DNA from: Mycobacterium sp. SMC-2
GTDB taxonomy: Bacteria > Actinomycetota > Actinomycetes > Mycobacteriales > Mycobacteriaceae
Direction: 5' to 3'
Assembly: GCF_025263485.1 (NCBI RefSeq)
Contig: NZ_CP079863.1
Coordinates: 5,766,001-5,830,000 of the forward strand
DNA: 64,000 nt
Below, one piece after another: positions 1 to 9,004 of this stretch. A model generated the notes under the pieces. It was not told the origin of the DNA and ran no database searches. It worked only from the letters and a program-made list of their open reading frames with translations. The translations under genes and the position numbers were made by a program. Numbering within the stretch: the first letter of the stretch is position 1; every line of letters starts with the position of its first letter.

Positions 1-807
1 CCCGGCGCGGATCTTGGCGATCAGCGCCGCCCACACCTCTGCGTCGCTTCCCGCGACCGCGTAGGCGTTGTCGAGCACCGCTCGGGCACCGGCCATGGCT
101 ACGTAGGCCTCCGAAAGCCGGTGGCGGACAGCCTGAAAGGAGCCGATCGGACGTCCGAACTGGACCCGGGCCGCGGCGTGCGAGGTCACCAGGTTAAGTG
201 CGGTGTCACAAACCCCGAGGATCTCAGCCGCCAAGGCGCGCCGTCCTGCCGCCACGGCGCGATCCCACTGCGCTGCCGCGCAGATGGCCTCAACGTCCTT
301 CGGCACGACGGCGGTCACGATACGCCAGCCGCTGTCGAAGTCGAAGCCCCCCAGGGACTCGGCCGACACGCACAAGTCGGCGGCTGTCAGCGCAATGAGT
401 CCCACTGCTCCACCGGGCAGCGTCGCGGCGATCACGGCCTCGTCGATGTCGGTGAGCGACCCGAGGCTCAGCCCGACGATCGGCTCGTCGCAGCGCAGCG
501 CCACCGATCCCTGCGGTGGATGCGGATAAATGACCGCCCGACGCCGGCCGGTCGGCAATACCTCGGACAGCTCTGCCAGCATGACGTCGTCCAACGCGCG
601 CGAGGATGCCAGTGCCCGACCGTGTTCGGTGAAAAGCAGCGTGACGGCGGTGGCGGGATCCTCGGCCAGAACCTCGGCCCAGCCCAGCTCGGCGAGCAGC
701 GGCGCGATGTCCTGGGCCCCGGTCCGCTTTTCGAAGAGCTCACGCAGCGACGCGGCAATCTCCTCGCGGGTGGCGGCGTCGAATCCCGATGTCTGTACGG
801 CGCTCAC
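1..807 (-). CDS. Acyl-CoA dehydrogenase, C-terminus cut by window edge
   Basis: The reading frame runs from a GTG at 807 to the left edge, giving about 269 residues without a stop, so the C-terminus lies outside. The N-terminal helical part (EEIAASLRELFEKR) and the C-terminal-domain segment RVQFGRPIGSFQAVRHRLSE are typical of acyl-CoA dehydrogenases, which oxidise acyl-CoA to enoyl-CoA with FAD. The middle is divergent, as in the partner subunits of mycobacterial heteromeric enzymes. The GTG overlaps the stop of the upstream acyl-CoA dehydrogenase by four bases (GTGA), so the two are probably translated together and may form an alpha2beta2 enzyme (inference). Confidence 0.85.
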   Translation of the reverse strand, partial: MSAVQTSGFDAATREEIAASLRELFEKRTGAQDIAPLLAELGWAEVLAEDPATAVTLLFTEHGRALASSRALDDVMLAELSEVLPTGRRRAVIYPHPPQGSVALRCDEPIVGLSLGSLTDIDEAVIAATLPGGAVGLIALTAADLCVSAESLGGFDFDSGWRIVTAVVPKDVEAICAAAQWDRAVAAGRRALAAEILGVCDTALNLVTSHAAARVQFGRPIGSFQAVRHRLSEAYVAMAGARAVLDNAYAVAGSDAEVWAALIAKIRAG

Positions 808-1979
808 GTGGTTCGTTCCTTGGGCAGGTTCAACACTCGGTCGGCGATGATGCCGCGTTGCACTTCGGCGGACCCGCCCATGATCGTCGAGGCCCGGCTA
901 TACCACCAGTCGTCCCGCCATCGCGCCGCCAGAGGACCCTCGCCGAAGAGGAATTCACTGGGCAAAAGGTCGCGGGCGGCGTCGTGCAGGCCGGTCTCAA
1001 CCGTTGCCAGCAGAATCTTGTCCACGCTGGCCTCCGGACCGACGCTTTCCCCGGCGGCGAGCCGGCGCACCGTGTTGGCGCTGCGCGCTTTGAGCGTGGC
1101 GATGTCGGTGTAGCACTCACCGAGCCGGCGCACGCCGCCATCGGGCAGTCCGTCGACAGCGTCACGCAACTCTCGCAGCTTGCGACCAGCGACAGTGGCA
1201 CTCAACCAGGCATACATCGCCCGTTCGAACTGCAGCAGAAACATCGCGACCTGCCAGCCTTGTCCCTCATCGCCCAGCAGGCGAGATGCGGGCACCTCGG
1301 CGTCATCGAAGAACACCTCCGACAGTTCGTTCTGTCCACTGGCCATCGCGATCGGACGGATCTCGACGCCGGGAGTGTCGGTATCGACCATCACCATCGT
1401 CAGCCCGCGGTGCCGGCTCTCCAACGACCCGGTACGCACCAGGCAGATCAGACGCCGGGCGGTAGCCCCATGGCTGGTCCAGATCTTCTGGCCGGACAGC
1501 ACATAATGATCACCCTGCCGGCGGGCCCGGCACCGCAGCCCGGCCAGATCGCTACCGGCGTCGGGCTCAGAGAACGACTGGGCCCACCATTCCTCACCGG
1601 CGAGATAGGCGGGCAGGAACTGCGCGCCCAGCGCCGGCGCGAACCGGAGTACCGCCGGCCCCAGGGTCTCCAGCAGCATCTGCTGCTCGGGTACATCCAC
1701 ACCCGCCGCGCTCAGTTCGTCATACAGCACGGCGCGATGCCGCTCGTCGCCGCCGCAGCCGCCCGCATCGACGGGCCAGCCGTACCGATTCCATCCACCC
1801 TCGAACAGCCGCGCCATCAGCGCCGCATGCTCGGCCATGTGCGTCTCGGTCGAGGGGTAGCAGGAATTGCGCCACCGCTGCAGACTCGGGTCCTGCCCGA
1901 CGTACTCACGCACGGCGCGCCGATAGGCGGAGACGTCGGCGGTCAGCTCCGTCCGCATTGCAACGCTGCTCGAGGTCAC
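804..1979 (-). CDS. Acyl-CoA dehydrogenase
   Basis: 391-residue FAD enzyme of the acyl-CoA dehydrogenase family. Visible signatures are the FAD/substrate segment WAQSFSEPDAGSDLAGLRCR (about residues 130-150), DHYVLSGQKIWTSHG and the C-terminal STIMGGSAEVQRGIIADRVL. The start is GTG, whose first base is the last base of the preceding crotonase stop (TAG); an internal ATG seven codons on is possible. It overlaps the next dehydrogenase by GTGA. Context places it in dehydrogenation of a CoA-thioester produced by the ring-opening enzymes upstream. The substrate is not readable; the family covers straight, branched and cyclic acyl-CoAs. Confidence 0.9.
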   Translation of the reverse strand: MTSSSVAMRTELTADVSAYRRAVREYVGQDPSLQRWRNSCYPSTETHMAEHAALMARLFEGGWNRYGWPVDAGGCGGDERHRAVLYDELSAAGVDVPEQQMLLETLGPAVLRFAPALGAQFLPAYLAGEEWWAQSFSEPDAGSDLAGLRCRARRQGDHYVLSGQKIWTSHGATARRLICLVRTGSLESRHRGLTMVMVDTDTPGVEIRPIAMASGQNELSEVFFDDAEVPASRLLGDEGQGWQVAMFLLQFERAMYAWLSATVAGRKLRELRDAVDGLPDGGVRRLGECYTDIATLKARSANTVRRLAAGESVGPEASVDKILLATVETGLHDAARDLLPSEFLFGEGPLAARWRDDWWYSRASTIMGGSAEVQRGIIADRVLNLPKERTT

Positions 1980-2782
1980 TATGACGACTTCGCTTCCGCC
2001 GCCCTGGCCGCGGACCGTTCCAGGAAGCGGTTGACCAACGCCTGGTGCTCGGGGGTCTCGAACGAGTCGTACTCCTCAGACAGCGCGTACTCCAGCACCC
2101 CGGCAACCGCGCGCTTGATGTGCATGTTCAGCGCCCGCTTGGTGCTTTGCACCGCTTGCGGAGGCAGTTTGGCGATGCGTTGCGCCACGGCCAGCGCCTG
2201 ATCGAGCAGGTCCGCGTCGGGCACCACCCGGTTGGCCAGCCCCAGCGCCACGGCCTGTTCGGCCGGGATGGGCTCACTGGTGAGCAGGTACTCCTTGGCC
2301 CGTAACATGCTCATCAGCAGCGGCCAGGTCGGTGCGCCGCCGTCGGCGGCGGTCAGACCGACGCTCACGTGCGGGTCGGCCATGTAGGCGCTCTCGGCGA
2401 TCAGCACCACATCGCTGAGCACGGCCAGGTTGCAGCCCAGGCCCACGGCGGGACCGTTGACCGCGGCCACGACGGGCAGCGGGAAGTCGACCATTTCGGT
2501 CAACAGCCGCTTGGCGCCCTCGATCTCACGACGGCGCCGGGGCCGGTCGTCCCAGAGTTCGACGAAGTGCTGGAAGTCGCCGCCGGCGCTAAACGCCCGA
2601 CCCGCGCCGGTCAACACCACCGCGCGCGCGTCCGCGTCGCCGGCGAGGTGGCGCCATACCGACTGCAGCGCGATGTGCAGAGGTTCGTTGGTCGCGTTCA
2701 ACGCTTCCGGGCGGTTGAGGGTGACCACGCGAATGGCATCGCGCTCCTCGATCAGCAACTCAGGCTCGAATGGATTGTGCAT
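1979..2782 (-). CDS. Enoyl-CoA hydratase/isomerase (crotonase family)
   Basis: 267-residue crotonase. The first half carries VTLNRPEALNA, the oxyanion-hole segment GAGRAFSAGGDFQH and AAVNGPAVGLGCNLAVLSD. The ATG at 2782 is chosen because GGGGAG lies about five bases upstream; a longer frame exists but has no such site. It is the first gene after a 300-bp gap with a strong palindrome, so it probably heads the crotonase-dehydrogenase-dehydrogenase unit. Likely hydratase, isomerase or hydrolase on a CoA ester; the exact reaction cannot be assigned, and the usual catalytic glutamates are not clearly both present. Confidence 0.87.
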   Translation of the reverse strand: MHNPFEPELLIEERDAIRVVTLNRPEALNATNEPLHIALQSVWRHLAGDADARAVVLTGAGRAFSAGGDFQHFVELWDDRPRRRREIEGAKRLLTEMVDFPLPVVAAVNGPAVGLGCNLAVLSDVVLIAESAYMADPHVSVGLTAADGGAPTWPLLMSMLRAKEYLLTSEPIPAEQAVALGLANRVVPDADLLDQALAVAQRIAKLPPQAVQSTKRALNMHIKRAVAGVLEYALSEEYDSFETPEHQALVNRFLERSAARAAEAKSS

Positions 2783-2848
2783 GTGCTCCCCACTTATGGC
2801 GCCATCGGCAATCGGCACGAGCGCCCGCCGGCACGGTCTTTGGGAATC

Positions 2849-2888
2849 CTAGCTCCTTACTTGACGCCCTTGTCAAGTACTGAGCTAG
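2849..2888. promoter_or_regulatory. 40-bp two-tier palindrome, probable operator/promoter
   Basis: Two nested perfect inverted repeats share one centre: outer arms CTAGCTC/GAGCTAG and inner arms TACTTGAC/GTCAAGTA, separated by a CT on each side and a GCCCTT core. On the minus strand the element contains TTGACA, and TAGGAT follows 19 bases later, so it may overlap a promoter for the crotonase gene at 2782. It sits alone in the 2783-3081 gap. A dimeric or double-dimer TetR-like repressor site is the likely meaning (inference). Confidence 0.6.
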
Positions 2889-3081
2889 CCCGTCCCTGGA
2901 GAGGTCCTGATAAACCATATTTGTCCAGTTCAAACGGTAACCGACAATAACCGACGCTTATGTCAACTCCTCCCGTAATTCCCGGGGACTGTGCGGCGGT
3001 GAAATCGGAGACCGACCGCTCTGCGCGCAGCGCGGTCACTGTTGCCACGTCCGCCATCGCGACGCGTCGCCCACTTCAACC

Positions 3082-3903
3082 TCATGCCTCGACGCCGACC
3101 GGCGCCTTCGTGGCGTACGCCGCGAAGTCCGGCTTGCGTTTCTCGGCGAACGCCCGGGCACCTTCCTGCCCTTCGGGCGACTCGTAGAAGAGGTCGACCG
3201 CGGACAACCCGAGGTTGCTCAGCCCCGCCTGATGATCGGTGTCGGCGTTGAACGACTGCTTAAGGAAGCGGATGGCCGTGGGGCTCAGCGCGGCGATCTC
3301 GGCCGCCCAGGACTTGGCTTCCTCGAGCAGCCGATCGGCTGGGACCACCGCGTTGACCAGACCCCAACGCTCGGCCGTTTCGGCGTCGTACTGCCGGCAC
3401 AAGAACCAGATCTCGCGAGCCCGCTTCTCGCCGACCACTCGTGCCAGGAAGGCTGAGCCGAAACCCGCGTCGAAAGACCCGACCCGTGGCCCCGCTTGAC
3501 CGAACGTGGCGTTGCCGGAGGCGATGCTGAGATCACACAAGACATGCAGCACATGACCGCCTCCGATTGCGGCCCCGTTCACGGCGGCGATCACCGGTTT
3601 CGGGATGTCGCGAATCAGCTTGTGCAGATAGCCGATTTCGAACAGCCCGCTCTCGGTAGGGCCGTAATCACCGGTCTCCGCGCGCTGTTTGACGTCACCA
3701 CCCGCGCAGAATGCCTTATCACCGGCGCCGGTCAGGATGACTGCGCGCACGGAGTTATCGGCCCAGGCCGAACGAAAGGCTTTGATCAGTTCCTCGACCG
3801 TCTGGCCACGAAAGGCGTTGTAACGCTCGGGTCGATTGATGGTGATGACGGCGGTGGCGTTTTCCACCGAGTAGGTGATGTCGTCGTAGTCGGCCATTGG
3901 CAT
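3082..3903 (-). CDS. MenB/BadI-subfamily crotonase, probable ring-cleaving ketoacyl-CoA hydrolase
   Basis: 273 residues (271 if the second ATG at 3897 is used). It carries the distinctive MenB/BadI blocks: NRPERYNAFRG near the N-terminus, TGAGDKAFCAGGD, GGGHVLHVLCDLSIAS, VGSFDAGFGSAFLARVVGE and the C-terminal AFAEKRKPDF. MenB closes the dihydroxynaphthoyl-CoA ring, whereas BadI opens the ring of 2-ketocyclohexanecarboxyl-CoA. No menaquinone genes are nearby, while a CoA ligase, acyl-CoA dehydrogenases and ring dioxygenases are, so a BadI-like hydrolytic ring opening is favoured by context. It lies 17 bp after the ligase gene in the same orientation. The exact substrate is unknown. Confidence 0.85.
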   Translation of the reverse strand: MPMADYDDITYSVENATAVITINRPERYNAFRGQTVEELIKAFRSAWADNSVRAVILTGAGDKAFCAGGDVKQRAETGDYGPTESGLFEIGYLHKLIRDIPKPVIAAVNGAAIGGGHVLHVLCDLSIASGNATFGQAGPRVGSFDAGFGSAFLARVVGEKRAREIWFLCRQYDAETAERWGLVNAVVPADRLLEEAKSWAAEIAALSPTAIRFLKQSFNADTDHQAGLSNLGLSAVDLFYESPEGQEGARAFAEKRKPDFAAYATKAPVGVEA

Positions 3904-3920
3904 TCGCTTTCGGTCGTGGA

Positions 3921-5558
3921 TCAGTGGGAGGGCAGTACAAGGTCGGCGGCCAGCGCCTGCAGGCGGATCTTGTCGACCTTCCCGCCGGGATTGATGGGAA
4001 GTTCGTCGACGATCAGCAGGCGTTCGGGGAACTTGAATTTCGCAAGACCGTGGTGGTCGAGAAACTCGGTGAGATCCGACAGCGTGGGCGGTTGGCCGCT
4101 GGCGACCACGACAGCGCAGGCACGTTCGCCCAGTCGCGCGTCGGGCACGGAGACAATCGCTACCGCCGCCACGGCATGGTGCTTGATCAGAACCGTTTCC
4201 ACCTCGAGCGGAAAGATGTTCATTCCCCCGCGCAGGATCATGTCCTTGGCTCGTCCGACGATTCTGAGGTATCCGGCATCGTCGAACTCGCCGAGATCTC
4301 CTGAGCGGTACCAGCCGTCGGGATCCCAGTTGGCCAAGTCGTAATCCGGCTGGTTCAAATATCCATACGTGTTGTTGGCGCCGCGCCAGAACACCTCACC
4401 GGTCTGGCCCTGAGGCACCACGGAGCCGTCGGGTCCCCGCAACTGGACTTCCTCGCCCTCGCAGACTCGGCCGACGGTGGTCCATCGCGCCCACTCGGGA
4501 TCGTCGAGGGTTGTCATGGTCGGCACACCGCCATCGGTGGTTCCGTAGACGTTCTGGACTTTGCAGCCCATCCGCCGTTCGACCTCCTCGGCGACGCGGG
4601 GCGGCAAGGGTGCACCGGCATTGTTGAACCGCGTGAATGCCGAGAGGTCGGCCGACTCCAGATCGAGGTCGAGCATCATCACCATCTGGGTCGGTATCGC
4701 GGTTGCGAAGGTGCACCGCTCGCGTGCGATCAGTTCCAGCGCGGGCTGCGGGCGCCAGTGCTCGAGCATCACGCTCGTCGCACCGATCAGCAGCGGCATC
4801 AGGATCGCGAAGATGTAACCGGTGGATCCCTGCCCGGCCGGTGCGATCGCGGCCGCCACGTCCTCGCGGGTAAGGCTCAACGCCGGGGCGGTCTGGTGCA
4901 CCAGCAGCGTGATCATGTCGTTGCCGCTCCACAATGACGCCTTCGGCACACCGGTGGTACCCGACGAGCACATCACGTGCGCCGGCTCATCCGGATCGGC
5001 ACGCAGTCGGTGCGCGGTGGCTGCGTCCAGCGGTTCGGTGGCACGGATCAGCGCTTCGAACCCGTCGGCGGCTCCCGTCCGGGCGTAGAGCACCTCGCGT
5101 AGATCCGGCAGCGTCGACCGCAAGTCGTCGTGCAGCGCCCGGACGTCGATATCACCATCGGATTCCACGCCGATCAATACCTGCGCACCGATCGTGTCGA
5201 GCAGCGCGCCGACCTCCGCGCGGCGCCATCGGGTGGGCATGGCCACGATGTAAGCGCCGATGCGGTTGGCCGCCAGGTGGACCAGCGGTATTAGGCCGCA
5301 GGTCGGCAGCTGCACAGCAACCCGGTCACCCGGTTTGACGCCGAGGTGCAGCAGCAGATTGGCCGCCCGCCGGGTCAGATCCGCGAGCTCTCCGTAGGTC
5401 CAGCGCACATGGTCGTCGATCAGCGCTAGTCGATGCGGGTCGCGGGCCACATGCTCGTCGAACATCTCAGGCAGTGTTTGGTCGCCCCAGATGCCGGCTT
5501 GGCGGTACCTGCGCGCCTGCTCCTCGTCGTGCCAGCGGTGGATGACCTTGTTCTTCAT
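3921..5558 (-). CDS. AMP-forming acyl-CoA ligase
   Basis: 545-residue acyl-adenylate ligase that activates a carboxylic acid with ATP and CoA. The P-loop is CSSGTTGVPKASLW, the A5 region VQNVYGTTDGG, the A7 motif GWYRSGDLGEFDD and the hinge GRAKDMILRGGMNIFP. The C-terminal catalytic lysine is in NPGGKVDKIRL. Length is normal for the family and the general form resembles cyclohexanecarboxylate/AliA-type and fatty-acid ligases. Its ATG overlaps the stop of the FAH gene (ATGA), and a MenB/BadI-like crotonase follows, so it may activate the acid left after extradiol cleavage and hydrolysis (inference). Confidence 0.9.
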   Translation of the reverse strand: MKNKVIHRWHDEEQARRYRQAGIWGDQTLPEMFDEHVARDPHRLALIDDHVRWTYGELADLTRRAANLLLHLGVKPGDRVAVQLPTCGLIPLVHLAANRIGAYIVAMPTRWRRAEVGALLDTIGAQVLIGVESDGDIDVRALHDDLRSTLPDLREVLYARTGAADGFEALIRATEPLDAATAHRLRADPDEPAHVMCSSGTTGVPKASLWSGNDMITLLVHQTAPALSLTREDVAAAIAPAGQGSTGYIFAILMPLLIGATSVMLEHWRPQPALELIARERCTFATAIPTQMVMMLDLDLESADLSAFTRFNNAGAPLPPRVAEEVERRMGCKVQNVYGTTDGGVPTMTTLDDPEWARWTTVGRVCEGEEVQLRGPDGSVVPQGQTGEVFWRGANNTYGYLNQPDYDLANWDPDGWYRSGDLGEFDDAGYLRIVGRAKDMILRGGMNIFPLEVETVLIKHHAVAAVAIVSVPDARLGERACAVVVASGQPPTLSDLTEFLDHHGLAKFKFPERLLIVDELPINPGGKVDKIRLQALAADLVLPSH

Positions 5559-6400
5559 CGGGTAAATCCCGGTACGACCATCGTGTTTCGCAGTCGTCCC
5601 ACGCCCTCGACTTCGGTCTCAACGATGTCTCCGACCGCGAGGTAGCGAGGCGGCTTGCGGATGAAGCCGACGCCGGACATGGTCCCGGTGAAGATCAGGT
5701 CGCCGGGATAAAGCGTGCAATACGTGGACAATTCGGCCACGATGTCGGGCACCGAATAGATCATCCTTGACGTGCGGGCGTGCTGGACTTGCTCACCATT
5801 GACCCAACAGGTGATGCCGATGTCGTCGGGGTTGGGAAATTCATCCGGCGTCACTAACCACGGCCCGGTCGGGCCGAAGGCCGGGTAGGACTTGGCCAAA
5901 CCCCACTGACTGGCGGCCATCTGCCGCTCCCGCTCGGAATAGTCCTGGCCGCCCATCACTCCGGCGACGTGGTCCCAGACCTCGGTCTTCGCCACGCGAT
6001 GTGCCACTGTCCCCATGACGACGACCAGTTCGGCTTCCCAGTCCACCGTGTTCTTGGGCAGCGGGACGTCGACGTTCGGCCCAGCGATCGAGGAGGGGAA
6101 CTTCGAGAACACCTCCATCACCTCGGGCAGGGTGAAGTCGGCTTCCTCGGCGTGGTCGGGATAGTTCGCACCGATCGAGAAAACCTGGCGCGGCCTTGGT
6201 GACGGCGCTCCCAGGCTCTGCTCGTCGATCGGGTCGGCGGGAAAGTCAACCCCCGAGCCCGCCCAGCGCCGAAACTCCGGCCACCGGTCGTAGACGGCCG
6301 CCGGATCGGCCGAAAACAGACCGTTGCTGGCCTTCTCGACATCGATGCCACCGCCCTCGACCACCAACGTCAACCCGCCACCAACATTGGCTACACGCAC
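5555..6400 (-). CDS. Fumarylacetoacetate hydrolase (FAH) family protein
   Basis: 281 residues. The C-terminal FAH domain holds the metal-binding pattern in WEAELVVVMG, then GGQDYSERERQ and LIFTGTMSGVG. Members cleave C-C bonds of acylpyruvates or isomerise and decarboxylate meta-cleavage products. The start is GTG with GGAGGTG eight bases upstream. It lies directly downstream of the RHO beta gene, in the same run as a LigB extradiol dioxygenase, so hydrolysis of that ring-fission product is the natural guess. A second FAH protein is at 10920-11759. Confidence 0.88.
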   Translation of the reverse strand: MRVANVGGGLTLVVEGGGIDVEKASNGLFSADPAAVYDRWPEFRRWAGSGVDFPADPIDEQSLGAPSPRPRQVFSIGANYPDHAEEADFTLPEVMEVFSKFPSSIAGPNVDVPLPKNTVDWEAELVVVMGTVAHRVAKTEVWDHVAGVMGGQDYSERERQMAASQWGLAKSYPAFGPTGPWLVTPDEFPNPDDIGITCWVNGEQVQHARTSRMIYSVPDIVAELSTYCTLYPGDLIFTGTMSGVGFIRKPPRYLAVGDIVETEVEGVGRLRNTMVVPGFTR

Positions 6401-6443
6401 CAGGATTCACCTCCGCGGCCGAATGGCCGATCGATTTCGGTCT

Positions 6444-6965
6444 TCACAGAATGAAACTGACCTTTCCCTGCGGCCGGAGTTCCTCGCAGTCCAGCGTGGC
6501 CCGACGCTCCCGGATGCGGAAGCCGCCGTCCGCGCCCCGTACCAGCACATGGCGGTACTCACCGGTGAACAGGTGTGACGCGCTGCGCCGGTACCGGTAG
6601 ACGGCGAAGTTCGACAACACCTCGAAACCGTTCGCGCCGTTGTCGTGGACGCGCACGTTGGTGATCAACCGGCGGGTCCGTGAGCGTGGTCGCTCGACGA
6701 ACGCCATCTCACTTTCCAGGCGTTCCACCCTTCCCACGATCTGTGGGTAGGAGTCGGCGATGATGAAGACGGTCTTGTCGGGAGTGGTGGAATCGATTGC
6801 GTCCGTAGACGGAACGAGGTAGGAACAGTCTTCGGTCAGCAGCTGCAGCCATTCAGGTAGCTTCCATGCGTCCAGTAACTCAGCCTCGTGATAGAGGAAC
6901 GATTCGACTTCGTATACGGTGTCGCGGTCAACGGTCGCCGGATGGGAAGACAGCATCTTGGTCAT
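6444..6965 (-). CDS. Ring-hydroxylating dioxygenase beta subunit (RHO 1)
   Basis: 173-residue small subunit of the aromatic dioxygenase beta family, an NTF2-like fold that stabilises the alpha3beta3 enzyme. Recognisable parts are ESFLYHEAELLDAWKLPEWL near the start, SRTRRLITNVRVHDN in the middle and the terminal RERRATLDCEELRPQGKVSF. The ATG overlaps the alpha-subunit stop (ATGA). A longer in-frame extension upstream lies inside the alpha gene and is rejected. Confidence 0.92.
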   Translation of the reverse strand: MTKMLSSHPATVDRDTVYEVESFLYHEAELLDAWKLPEWLQLLTEDCSYLVPSTDAIDSTTPDKTVFIIADSYPQIVGRVERLESEMAFVERPRSRTRRLITNVRVHDNGANGFEVLSNFAVYRYRRSASHLFTGEYRHVLVRGADGGFRIRERRATLDCEELRPQGKVSFIL

Positions 6966-8248
6966 GACTGCTCGGCCCCGGCCATGGCGACCTCGTCCGT
7001 CGCCGCAACGTCCGTCTGCCACTGGCGCCAGAATCCGCGCATCTGCTCCTCGTCGGTCAGACTCGGAACGTCCTTCCCTATTCCCTTGGAGACGATGTTC
7101 CACTCCGTGCCGCGCACGCGTCCGTAGGCTTCCTGGCAGGCTTCGATGACTTCGTTGTCGTCCGGAGTCGCGAAACCGCCTGGCCCCAGGAATTCGAGAT
7201 ACCCTTGGATGCGGTGTTTGCGCAGTTCTGGGTCCTCGCCGACGGGGGCCAAGCACCACGCCGTGACATCGGTGTGGTCGACGGCGACCGGATCGAGCAC
7301 CCGCAACTGCAGCGATGCGGCGTCGATGATCAAAAGGTTGGGATAGATCAGAATGTTCTTGGAGGTCTGCCCCACGAGTTCGGCGGTCTCGTCGCCGAAC
7401 TTGTCCACCAGCTCCGCGGCGATGGTGCGGACCCGCTGCTTGGCCTGGTCGCTCATCACCGCAACAGGTTTGGCGACCGACCGGCCGAAAGGCGCCTTGT
7501 AGCGCATCATTACGTGTCCGTTGCCAAGGCTCAGACCCACTCCGTCCAAGCCTCCGCCGAGATCGTAACCCCGGCTGTTGAGGTAGGCGAAATACGTCTT
7601 GTGCACGGCCATGCCGTGGTAGCCGTCGAGACTGTTTTCGACGATGAGCTTCCAGTTGCCGCCCATCCGGTAGATATGTGTTCCCTCAACCACTTCCATC
7701 TGTCCGGTCAGTGATTGGTCGATGACGGCATCCAGGTATGGCAGCACCGGAGCGAGGTAGTCGCGCAGCGGCTGGGCGTCACGGTTGAACGTGGCAAAGA
7801 CAAAGTCCCGGTACACCTCGAATCTGGGCGAATCCAGGCTGAAGTTCGCGGGATCGAAACTGGGTGGGAACGATGCGCGCTCGGCGACACCGATCAACTC
7901 TCCCGAGTTCTTATACGTCCATGCGTGATACAGGCAGCGGAATCGCTCGGCATTTCCCTTGGGCTCGCGACAGACCAGCGCACCACGGTGACGGCAGGTG
8001 TTGAAGAAGACCCGAAGCTCACCGCTGTTGTCCCGGCACATGATCAGCCGTTCTCCGACCACCGTCCGCGCGACGAAGTCACCCGGGCGAGCCACCTCGG
8101 TGGCGTGACCCACGTACAGCCACTTATTGGTGAAGATGGTCTTCTGTTCGCGTTTCAGATGTTCCTCGTCGGTGAAGACCGACCGATGTACCCGGAAATC
8201 TACACCCGGGGTTTCGACGACCAGATCCTTGTATCCGTTGCCAGTCAT
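6962..8248 (-). CDS. Rieske ring-hydroxylating dioxygenase alpha subunit (RHO 1)
   Basis: 428 residues. The Rieske [2Fe-2S] centre is C85-x-H87 and C105-x2-H108 (CRH ... CLYH). The mononuclear iron ligands are H211 and H216 in the segment NSLDGYHGMAVH, with an Asp near 363-364 (ATPDDNEV). The enzyme adds O2 to an aromatic ring to give a cis-dihydrodiol. General form is of the benzoate/biphenyl-like alpha subunits with beta partner. It overlaps the SDR gene upstream and the beta gene downstream by ATGA. No ferredoxin or reductase is in this operon, so electrons probably come from proteins encoded elsewhere. Confidence 0.93.
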   Translation of the reverse strand: MTGNGYKDLVVETPGVDFRVHRSVFTDEEHLKREQKTIFTNKWLYVGHATEVARPGDFVARTVVGERLIMCRDNSGELRVFFNTCRHRGALVCREPKGNAERFRCLYHAWTYKNSGELIGVAERASFPPSFDPANFSLDSPRFEVYRDFVFATFNRDAQPLRDYLAPVLPYLDAVIDQSLTGQMEVVEGTHIYRMGGNWKLIVENSLDGYHGMAVHKTYFAYLNSRGYDLGGGLDGVGLSLGNGHVMMRYKAPFGRSVAKPVAVMSDQAKQRVRTIAAELVDKFGDETAELVGQTSKNILIYPNLLIIDAASLQLRVLDPVAVDHTDVTAWCLAPVGEDPELRKHRIQGYLEFLGPGGFATPDDNEVIEACQEAYGRVRGTEWNIVSKGIGKDVPSLTDEEQMRGFWRQWQTDVAATDEVAMAGAEQS

Positions 8249-9003
8249 GCGAGCGTCGACCCCCCATTCACACCGACCACCTGGCCGTTGATGAATCCCG
8301 CCTCGTCGCCGGCGAGAAACTCGACGAGAGCCGCGACCTCACTCATCTCCGCAGGCCGGCCCATCGGGATCTGGGAAACGAAGCGCTGGGTCAGTTCGGG
8401 CTGCTCCCGCAGGAACCGCTCGAATTCGGGCGAGCGGACAGCCGGAGGCGCCACCACGTTGAAAGTGACACCGTGCTTGCCGAATTCGCGGGAAAGGCTG
8501 CCCGCCACCGCATGCACGCCACCCTTGGCCGCGTTGTACATCGCATGGTCCTCGAGGCCGTTGCGCACCGAATCGGCGCCGATGAAGATCACCCGGCCCT
8601 TGCCGGCCTCGAGCATCACCGGCAGCGCGGCCAGCGTCGATCGCAGCGCCGTCCACAAGTTGCGATTGATGGTGGCTTGCAGGGTTTCCTCGGTGTGGCT
8701 GAGCGTCGGGCGGATGACGCCGCCGCCGGCGTTGTTGACCAACACGTCGAGGCGACCGAAGACCGAGACCGCTTGCCGTACCATCTGTTCGGCCGCTTCC
8801 CGGGTGCTCAGGTCACCGACGCTGGTGATCACCGGCGCGGCGTGATCGCCTTCGAGCTTGGCGGCCAATTTGGCCAGGCCCTCGTCGTTGCTGTCGGCCA
8901 GCACCAGTGATGCGCCCGCCGTGGCGAATCGCTCACTCAACGCCGTCCCGATACCGCCCGCGGCGCCGGTGACGATGACACACTTGCCGGTGAATGCGCC
9001 CAT
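8245..9003 (-). CDS. SDR-family dehydrogenase, probable cis-dihydrodiol dehydrogenase
   Basis: 252-residue short-chain dehydrogenase. The cofactor motif is TGAAGGIGTALS (from about residue 12), followed by NNAGGG and the active-site YNAAKGGVHAV; the C-terminus FINGQVVGVNGGS is typical. It sits between the extradiol dioxygenase (one base away) and RHO 1 alpha (ATGA overlap), so rearomatisation of the RHO 1 cis-diol to a catechol is the likely role (inference from position). Confidence 0.88.
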   Translation of the reverse strand: MGAFTGKCVIVTGAAGGIGTALSERFATAGASLVLADSNDEGLAKLAAKLEGDHAAPVITSVGDLSTREAAEQMVRQAVSVFGRLDVLVNNAGGGVIRPTLSHTEETLQATINRNLWTALRSTLAALPVMLEAGKGRVIFIGADSVRNGLEDHAMYNAAKGGVHAVAGSLSREFGKHGVTFNVVAPPAVRSPEFERFLREQPELTQRFVSQIPMGRPAEMSEVAALVEFLAGDEAGFINGQVVGVNGGSTLA

Positions 9004-9004
9004 C

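Noticed and set aside
789..2201. Long plus-strand open frame over the first acyl-CoA dehydrogenase and crotonase
   Set aside because: Antisense shadow of clearly homologous minus-strand genes in high-GC DNA; product has no family features.
2849..2888. KstR or KstR2 binding site
   Set aside because: The arms do not match the remembered KstR or KstR2 half sites, so a steroid-regulon assignment is not supported.
3082..3903. Menaquinone-pathway MenB
   Set aside because: No other men genes nearby and it is embedded in a catabolic run; still, sequence alone does not exclude MenB activity.
6962..7259. In-frame upstream extension of RHO 1 beta
   Set aside because: It lies inside the alpha gene and the ATGA overlap start gives the normal beta-subunit length.
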